Of a DNA stretch of 12,594 bases, positions 7,956 to 12,594 are shown piece by piece. Made by a program: the position numbers and the translations under genes. The DNA lies in contig CAIOZP010000471.1 in assembly GCA_903862805.1 (NCBI GenBank), positions 1 to 12,594 of the forward strand, given 5' to 3'. Below the pieces are notes generated by a model. That model was not told the origin of the DNA. It searched no databases and saw only the letters and a program-made list of their open reading frames with translations. The DNA is from an uncultured Fibrobacterota bacterium (lineage in GTDB: Bacteria > Fibrobacterota > Chitinivibrionia > Chitinivibrionales > CAIOZP01). How positions within the stretch are numbered: the first letter of the stretch is position 1; every line of letters begins with the position of its first letter.

Positions 7956-9008
7956 TTAGTGAGTGATTAACTTTAATTTCGAGATGTTTTCTGTAAGCGG
8001 TTTTCGCGCTATTCCTCGCTCGGTGATGATCCCTGTAATCAGTTCGTGCGGGGTCACATCGAATGCCGGATTGAAAACCCCTATGCCATCACAGCCGGTC
8101 TGACGCCCGAAGCCGTGCGTTATTTCTCTGCCGTCGCGCTCTTCTATCGGAATTCCGGAACCATCGGCGAGGGTCAGATCGAAAGTCGAAAATGGTGCGG
8201 CCACGTAAAACGGAATGCCATGATGCTTTGCAAGTACCGCAACAGTGTATGTTCCGATTTTGTTTGCAGCGTCGCCGTTTGCTGCTATCCTGTCGGCGCC
8301 GACGATCACTGCATCGATTCGCCCTTTGGCCATAAGAACCGCCGCCATATTGTCGCAGATTGTTGTTACGGGAATTCCGGCTTCCTTCAGTTCAAAGGCG
8401 GTAATGCGGCTGCCCTGAAGAAGCGGCCGCGTCTCGTCGGAATAAACATTGAATATGTGCCCGCGTTCCTGACCGACGTAAACCGGTGCCAGCGCCGTTC
8501 CATACGACGCGGTTGCGAGTCCGCCTGCGTTGCAATGCGTGAGCAGAGTTTTCGTATTTTTCAATTCCTCGAATCCGAATTCTCCGATTGCGCGGCATGA
8601 CCGATCATCTTCTTCAAGGATAAGAATCGCCTCGTCAAAAATAATTTTCTTGATAGAAGAAACATCCGCACCGGCGGAGCGGGACTTCGCAACCCGCTTT
8701 ACACGTTCAAGTGCCCAGAAAAGATTGACCGCTGTCGGACGGGCCGATGCCAGATATGCAGCCCGCTCGTCAAGGTATCGCATAAATTCTTCGACGGATG
8801 TTCCGACGAATCCACGGATTCCGAGGTACAGACCGAAAGCGGCAGCTATTCCGATTGCCGGAGCACCACGCACCTTCAATATCTTTATGGCATCCCACAT
8901 CTGTTCGGCCGATGTGATGTCTTCATACTTCAGTTCAACCGGCAATAGTGTCTGATCTACGATTCTGCACGCGTCGTCAATCCAGCAGATGGTTTTCAAT
9001 CTCGCCAT
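7956..9008 (-). CDS. mtnA: S-methyl-5-thioribose-1-phosphate isomerase
   Basis: MtnA is a cytoplasmic enzyme that converts 5-methylthioribose-1-phosphate to 5-methylthioribulose-1-phosphate in the methionine salvage pathway. The 350-residue length is normal for the family. Family motifs run in order: KVRGAPAIG (45-53), THCNAGGLAT (157-166), YSDETRPLLQGSRITAFEL (189-207) and GADRIAANGDAANKIGT (237-253). The catalytic pair is present, Cys159 in THCNAG and Asp239 in GADR, matching the Cys160/Asp240 pair of the Bacillus subtilis enzyme. ATG 9008 is supported by GAGGGA seven bases upstream. The related eIF2B-alpha-like proteins are less likely, given the full set of MtnA motifs. No other methionine-salvage gene lies in the window, so it is an isolated member. 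It shares a divergent upstream region with the pilC-like gene and ends 191 bases before the giant gene. Confidence 0.96.
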   Translation of the reverse strand: MARLKTICWIDDACRIVDQTLLPVELKYEDITSAEQMWDAIKILKVRGAPAIGIAAAFGLYLGIRGFVGTSVEEFMRYLDERAAYLASARPTAVNLFWALERVKRVAKSRSAGADVSSIKKIIFDEAILILEEDDRSCRAIGEFGFEELKNTKTLLTHCNAGGLATASYGTALAPVYVGQERGHIFNVYSDETRPLLQGSRITAFELKEAGIPVTTICDNMAAVLMAKGRIDAVIVGADRIAANGDAANKIGTYTVAVLAKHHGIPFYVAAPFSTFDLTLADGSGIPIEERDGREITHGFGRQTGCDGIGVFNPAFDVTPHELITGIITERGIARKPLTENISKLKLITH

Positions 9009-9028
9009 TTCAAAGTCCCTCAGGTTCC

Positions 9029-9065
9029 GGCTGAATGCAGCCTGTGAATTTTACAGCCTGTAAAT
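9029..9065. promoter_or_regulatory. Palindrome and direct repeats in the mtnA leader / divergent promoter region
   Basis: A perfect 7-bp inverted repeat, TTTACAG-C-CTGTAAA, occupies 9050-9064. Its right half overlaps a direct repeat: CAGCCTGTGAAT (9038-9049) and CAGCCTGTAAAT (9054-9065), 11 of 12 identical, 16 bases apart start to start. A small hairpin, GGCTG-AATG-CAGCC, lies at 9029-9042, just upstream of the mtnA ribosome binding site. The arrangement looks like a regulator site or a leader structure between two divergent genes. I cannot name a regulator. Confidence 0.4.
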
Positions 9066-9114
9066 ATGGTAAATGGCACATTGGCGATCTCAGCCTTTGT
9101 GCAGCCGGATAAAT

Positions 9115-9143
9115 TTGGTGTACGAACAATAGACGGATACTAT
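9115..9143 (+). promoter_or_regulatory. Candidate sigma-70-type promoter of the pilC-anmK-like pair
   Basis: TTGGTG (9115-9120), a 17-base spacer and TACTAT (9138-9143) stand upstream of the pilC-like gene. Transcription would start near 9150, leaving a leader of about 38 bases that contains the AAAGGA ribosome binding site at 9177-9182, six bases before ATG 9189. Confidence 0.45.
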
Positions 9144-9188
9144 ATTTCCCATTGACGGCGACACCGCAGTTGCAACAAAGGATAAAAG

Positions 9189-10388
9189 ATGCCTGCATTC
9201 TTATATACCGGTACGACATCGGCAAATGCCGAGGCGAAGGGCGAGATAAACGCTTCGTCACGTGATGAAGCGATCAGCCTGCTTCGCAAGCGCCGCATCC
9301 GCGTAACAAATATCCGCAAGAAGCCTTCCGAATTTTCCTTTGGTGCACTTGCAACACCAAAGCTTGCTGACGTCGGAAGATTTACCCGCCAGTTTTCGGC
9401 TATGACATCTGCCGGACTTCCCTTGGTTCAGTGCATGGAAATCCTTGCGGCCCAATCGGAGAACAAACTCATTGCCGCATCGGCGAAACAGGTATGCACC
9501 GATATTCAGGGTGGAAACTCGCTGTCTGAATCGCTTGCCAAGCACAAAAAGGTTTTCAACAGTCTTTACTGCAATATGGTCGCTGCAGGTGAAGCGGCGG
9601 GCAACCTTGACGAGGTTCTTCTGAAACTGGCCGATTATCAGGAAAAGCAGAACCGGCTGATAAGAAAAATCAAAGGTGCCATGACCTATCCGATCATCCT
9701 GAGCATCATTACTTTCGGCGCGACCGGCCTGATGCTGACATTTGTCGTTCCGCAGTTTGCGAAGATGTTCACCGACCTCGGCGGCTCGCTTCCACTGCCG
9801 ACAAAGATCGTGATGGGTCTATCTAATTTCCTTGTGAACTACTTCCTGCTGTTAATCCTTGGTGCGGTCGGTACGATCATAGGAATCGCACGCTGGCATG
9901 GAACCGAAAAAGGCGCGCTGATTCTTGATCGCCTGATGCTCAATCTTCCGGTGCTCGGAGATCTCCAGCGCAAAAGCGCCATAGCAAGATTTTCCAACAC
10001 CCTTTCGACACTTCTGACCAGCGGTGTCAGCATCATAACAGCATTGCAGATAACATCAAAAACCGCCGACAACAAAGTTCTCGAAAACGGAATTATCACG
10101 GCCGTCGCAAAAATCACCGGCGGACAAACCATTTCCGATCCACTTGCGTCAACCGGCCTTTTCCCGCCGATGGTCATCCATATGATTTCTGTCGGAGAAA
10201 GAACTGGCGACATCGCCGGTATGTTAGAAAAGGTAGCCGTCTTCTACGAAGAAGAGGTTGATGCAGCGGTTGATGTGCTCACTTCGGTTATGGAGCCAAT
10301 AATGATCGTGATTATGGGTACGCTTATCGGCGGAATCCTTATTGCCATGTACCTGCCGATGTTCGACCTTATTAGCGTCGTCGGCTAA
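9189..10388 (+). CDS. pilC: PilC/GspF-family inner-membrane platform protein
   Basis: Members of this family form the inner-membrane platform of type IV pili or type II secretion systems and link the assembly ATPase to pilin polymerisation. The 399-residue length is typical. The N-terminus (YTGTTSANAEAKGEINASS) matches the usual start, Y.a....G....G.i.A. Two GspF domains are visible: residues 65-188 (RQFSAMTSAGLPL, then VAAGEAAGNLDEVL) and 267-390 (FSNTLSTLLTSGVSIITAL, then VGERTGDIAGMLEKVA). Membrane segments lie at about 167-188, 215-234 and 370-389, the last being the conserved C-terminal helix (MEPIMIVIMGTLIGGILIAM). ATG 9189 is backed by AAAGGA six bases upstream. No pilB, pilT, pilD or pilin gene is visible nearby, so type IV pilus versus type II secretion cannot be settled; pilC is a family label. 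The downstream AnmK-like gene starts five bases after the stop. Confidence 0.93.
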   Translation: MPAFLYTGTTSANAEAKGEINASSRDEAISLLRKRRIRVTNIRKKPSEFSFGALATPKLADVGRFTRQFSAMTSAGLPLVQCMEILAAQSENKLIAASAKQVCTDIQGGNSLSESLAKHKKVFNSLYCNMVAAGEAAGNLDEVLLKLADYQEKQNRLIRKIKGAMTYPIILSIITFGATGLMLTFVVPQFAKMFTDLGGSLPLPTKIVMGLSNFLVNYFLLLILGAVGTIIGIARWHGTEKGALILDRLMLNLPVLGDLQRKSAIARFSNTLSTLLTSGVSIITALQITSKTADNKVLENGIITAVAKITGGQTISDPLASTGLFPPMVIHMISVGERTGDIAGMLEKVAVFYEEEVDAAVDVLTSVMEPIMIVIMGTLIGGILIAMYLPMFDLISVVG

Positions 10389-10393
10389 TAGCC

Positions 10394-11500
10394 ATGAAGC
10401 ATCCGGTCACATCCATCTTTCGGAAGAAAACCCGACGCTACATTGTCGCGGCCCCGTGTGCACCGGGCGTCGGCATCCAATGGTTTTCTTTTGTTTGCGA
10501 GGGCGACGGATTCGAAGCTCGACATCTTGCAACCTTCCCATATTCTGGCGAACTTTCCCATCTGCTTTCAAACGCGGATGACAATCTTGCATCATTGGCA
10601 CTTGCCGAAAATCTGTTTTCCTCGTATCTCGCGGAAACTGCAATCTTGGCAAGCGCTCATCTGCCACGATCTTTCAAAACCGATGCGGCCATTGTCTCAG
10701 AGCTTATTTATGCCAAACGCAGGATTCCTGGTTCCGAACAAAGTGCAGCTATTCTGTGCGGAGGAGAGTTTGTCCTTGCGCAGAAATTGAAGATTCCTGT
10801 TGCGGGCAGTTTCATTGCTGCGAGTCGAACATCCGATAAGCCCGGATATCTTCCATTGAATGATGGAGACCGCATCATCGCCGCAAAAGCCGGAGGACTT
10901 TCCGTCTTCCTGAATATCGGCCAGTCGTTGAGAATAACTGTCACGGACCCCTTGTCAGGGCAACTTGCCGATGAAGAATCGATACACGGGCTGCGACATT
11001 CCGATGCTGCTGCAAAACTGCTGGGGATTCACGGCGGAATTGACCGAGATGGATTGACGGCAAAATCCGGAACAGCCGATCCGCGCACCGTCGATGTTCT
11101 TCTCAAACAGCTGGACGCTTCGGCAGACCTCGATCCGTCAGCCGCCCCGATTGCGGCCGATCCGGCACTTTCGCACCTCTGCGCCGAAGACAAAATCGCC
11201 ACCATCACGGCATTCATTGCGGTTGCGGCAAGCATGCTCTATAAAAAGGCATTTCCAGCAGATCGACCTGCACCACATAAAATCTGGATATCTGGCGGTG
11301 GCGTCGGCAATCAGGCACTTGTCACCTGCCTGAAGTCGTATTTCAGTCCTCTCGAAATCACAGAAACATATTCTCTCGGTATTCCCGAAAACAACCGCTA
11401 TGCGATCGCTCTTGCACTCGGTGTTGACTCATGGATAAAAAAAGCCGCGGCAGGAAAAGCCGGGCTCGATTCATTCAAAGGCGTCTGGCACATCGCCTGA
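10394..11500 (+). CDS. AnmK-family protein with degenerate active site (probable pseudo-kinase)
   Basis: The C-terminal third follows anhydro-N-acetylmuramic acid kinase: KIWISGGGVGNQALVTCL (296-313), then SLGIPENNRYAIALALGVDSW (327-347), where AnmK has cGGGxrNp.L and vGi..d..EAlaFA.La. Also AnmK-like are FLNIGQSLRIT (172-182; family LNIGGIANlt) and GGIDRDGLTAKSG (214-226; family yDkdg..A..G). The defining motifs are lost. The N-terminal MSGTSLDGVD loop reads APCAPGVGIQ (20-29). HGQTV appears as SELIY. FRrrDia.GGqGAPLvP reads FIAASRTSDKPGYLPLND (140-157). The GxDTGPGN motif with the catalytic Asp has no counterpart near 184-200. Kinase activity is therefore unlikely. Length (368) is full, the frame is intact and the sequence is not obviously decaying, so a non-catalytic role is inferred. 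The start lies five bases after the pilC-like stop with no good Shine-Dalgarno, which suggests translational coupling. No other in-frame ATG occurs before residue 281. Confidence 0.75.
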   Translation: MKHPVTSIFRKKTRRYIVAAPCAPGVGIQWFSFVCEGDGFEARHLATFPYSGELSHLLSNADDNLASLALAENLFSSYLAETAILASAHLPRSFKTDAAIVSELIYAKRRIPGSEQSAAILCGGEFVLAQKLKIPVAGSFIAASRTSDKPGYLPLNDGDRIIAAKAGGLSVFLNIGQSLRITVTDPLSGQLADEESIHGLRHSDAAAKLLGIHGGIDRDGLTAKSGTADPRTVDVLLKQLDASADLDPSAAPIAADPALSHLCAEDKIATITAFIAVAASMLYKKAFPADRPAPHKIWISGGGVGNQALVTCLKSYFSPLEITETYSLGIPENNRYAIALALGVDSWIKKAAAGKAGLDSFKGVWHIA

Positions 11501-11507
11501 TAATTTC

Positions 11508-12594
11508 TTATTTAACAAGCATCATTATCTTCGACTTCGAATATCCTGGAGCTGTAATTCGGTAGATATACGGGCCGGTTGCGAGACCTGATCCGTCGTC
11601 GGCACGACCGCTCCAGACGCATGTGTAAGTTCCTGCGTCAAGCGTGCGATCTGGTCTGACCGGATTGGCAATCAGCCGTCCCTGAAGGTTATAAATTTTA
11701 ATATCGACAGCTGTGTTTACCGGCAGATCGTATCGGATTCTGGTTTCACCCCTGAACGGGTTCGGATAATTTTCGTATAGCATGAATGCCACCGGCAGAA
11801 TCCGATGCGGAATAACCGAAACCGGCCCCATCGACTTCCTGTTCGCGCCGAAATCAACTGCATCAAGCCGGTAATCATATTTGATCCCGTTGCTGACCGC
11901 GCCATCGATCCACTTGTAATCTGACGGGCCGACTGAAGTACCGCCCGACACTCCGGGAATAAGATCGGATGTCGCGCAAATCCACGATGTATCTATCGCT
12001 GAAATCTTCGATAAAAGCTTAGCGTCGGATTTCTTCGCAAGTGATCTTGAGGTGTCCGAAGCGATTTTCCCGAGACTGTCGTAGAAGGACGGATTCACCC
12101 TTCTGTAAACCATGAACCCGAGATTCTCCGATTCACTTTCAGTGCGCCATTGCAGCGTATCTCTATTATCACCGGATTTCGCCCTAAGCGAGGAAAGCTC
12201 CACCGCAAGATTGATGTCTCGGCAGATATAAACCTTTGTGGTGGTGCTCAAAATCGTGTCGAGCTGAATCACGAGTTCCTGGTTGGTGCGATTAAAGTAA
12301 CAGTTGTAACCGTAACCCTCTGCCAATGGCATCGTATCGGTAGCATTGAACAAATAGACGTACTGCGGCTTTCCGTTTGCTGTCCAGTTTGTAATATGAA
12401 AGATCGGATAATAACGGGCGGTATCGCTGTGAACCTCAAGCGTGAAGACCGCCTTGTTCTGACTTGCATTTATATCGTATGCGCCATCACCTTCGTTGAA
12501 TCCATCGACATCCAAATCACCGGGAAGCGTTTTGTTCAATGTGCCGGTGATCATATCACCATCAGCAACACCGGGAACCTGTTCGCCTTTACCC
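11508..12594 (-). CDS. C-terminal part of a secreted protein with a type IX / FlgD-Ig sorting tail (5' end off the window)
   Basis: The frame is open from the right edge to TAA 11508-11510, giving 361 visible residues. The Met at 12554 is probably internal, because the frame continues upstream without a stop (GKGEQVPGVADGD before it) and no signal peptide follows it. Visible residues 20-125 start with PGDLDVDGFNEGDGAYDI, an Asp/Gly-rich, calcium-binding-looking turn, followed by a beta-rich region. Residues 126-260 hold an FN3-like stretch (VELSSLRAKSGD, LQWRTESESENLGFMVYRR), common before the tails of FCB-group exported proteins. Residues 270-361 are the sorting tail: ENYPNPFRGETRIRYDLP, IKIYNLQGRLI, an AGTYTCVWSGRADDG turn, GPYIYRIT and a basic end. 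The catalytic or binding part lies beyond the window, so the role is unknown. Its stop is convergent with that of the AnmK-like gene, seven bases away, and no terminator is visible in the gap. Confidence 0.85.
   Translation of the reverse strand, partial: GKGEQVPGVADGDMITGTLNKTLPGDLDVDGFNEGDGAYDINASQNKAVFTLEVHSDTARYYPIFHITNWTANGKPQYVYLFNATDTMPLAEGYGYNCYFNRTNQELVIQLDTILSTTTKVYICRDINLAVELSSLRAKSGDNRDTLQWRTESESENLGFMVYRRVNPSFYDSLGKIASDTSRSLAKKSDAKLLSKISAIDTSWICATSDLIPGVSGGTSVGPSDYKWIDGAVSNGIKYDYRLDAVDFGANRKSMGPVSVIPHRILPVAFMLYENYPNPFRGETRIRYDLPVNTAVDIKIYNLQGRLIANPVRPDRTLDAGTYTCVWSGRADDGSGLATGPYIYRITAPGYSKSKIMMLVK

Noticed and set aside
8046-8600. Plus-strand 184-codon open frame over mtnA, downstream of the promoter-like pattern at 7915-7943
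   Set aside because: mtnA on the other strand is certain and fully conserved. The antisense translation shows no domain and has no convincing ribosome binding site, so only an antisense RNA remains possible.
9839-10213. Minus-strand 124-codon open frame inside the pilC-like gene
   Set aside because: Its translation is an antisense image of the second GspF domain and carries no features of its own.
10394-11500. Ordinary functional anmK
   Set aside because: The defining GTSLDG, FRrrD..GGqGAP and DTGPGN motifs cannot be found at the expected places, although the C-terminal family pattern is clear.
11508-12554. ATG 12554 as the true start of the right-edge protein
   Set aside because: No ribosome binding site or signal peptide is present and the frame stays open to the window edge, so the gene continues beyond it.
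1-12594. CRISPR array, tRNA or rRNA genes, insertion sequences, phage or defence genes
   Set aside because: No regularly spaced repeats, cloverleaf folds, transposase motifs or defence-gene motifs were seen. Nearly all the sequence is accounted for by the six genes listed.

Overview
The window looks like chromosomal DNA from a Gram-negative bacterium of the FCB group. Fibrobacterota (Chitinispirillia or Chitinivibrionia type) is my best guess. Two large secreted proteins end in FlgD-Ig / type IX-like sorting tails. One carries tandem Ig-like and fibronectin-type modules. Three genes have clear Shine-Dalgarno sites, which argues against Bacteroidota proper. GC looks close to 50%. This placement is inference; no marker gene or rRNA is present.

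Layout from left to right. (1) 1-1562, minus, running off the left edge: a 12-helix transporter related to the NTT (ATP/ADP carrier-like) or MFS proteins, continuing into C-terminal HEAT repeats. (2) 1577-1612: a strong intrinsic terminator for the next gene, overlapping a possible alternative start of the transporter. (3) 1627-7764, minus: a 2045-residue exported multidomain surface protein with a signal peptide, a DDF-type N-terminal beta domain, four Ig-like domains, two FN3-like domains and a C-terminal sorting tail. (4) 7765-7955: an AT-rich gap with a probable mtnA terminator and weak promoter-like sites. (5) 7956-9008, minus: mtnA, a methionine-salvage isomerase with intact catalytic residues. 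(6) 9009-9188: a divergent promoter region with a perfect palindrome and direct repeats. (7) 9189-10388, plus: a PilC/GspF inner-membrane protein. (8) 10394-11500, plus, five bases later: an AnmK-family protein whose nucleotide- and sugar-binding motifs have decayed, probably a pseudo-kinase. (9) 11508-12594, minus, running off the right edge: the C-terminal part of a second secreted protein with a canonical NYPNPF-type sorting tail.

The genes do not form one obvious pathway. The shared theme is the cell envelope and surface: two exported proteins, a pilus or type II secretion platform protein, a transporter and an ancestrally cell-wall-recycling enzyme. mtnA is a housekeeping gene among them. 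The best candidate for something undescribed is the PilC/AnmK-like pair, in which a catalytically degenerate AnmK relative is probably co-transcribed and translationally coupled with a pilus assembly protein. I saw no CRISPR array, tRNA, rRNA, insertion sequence or phage gene.
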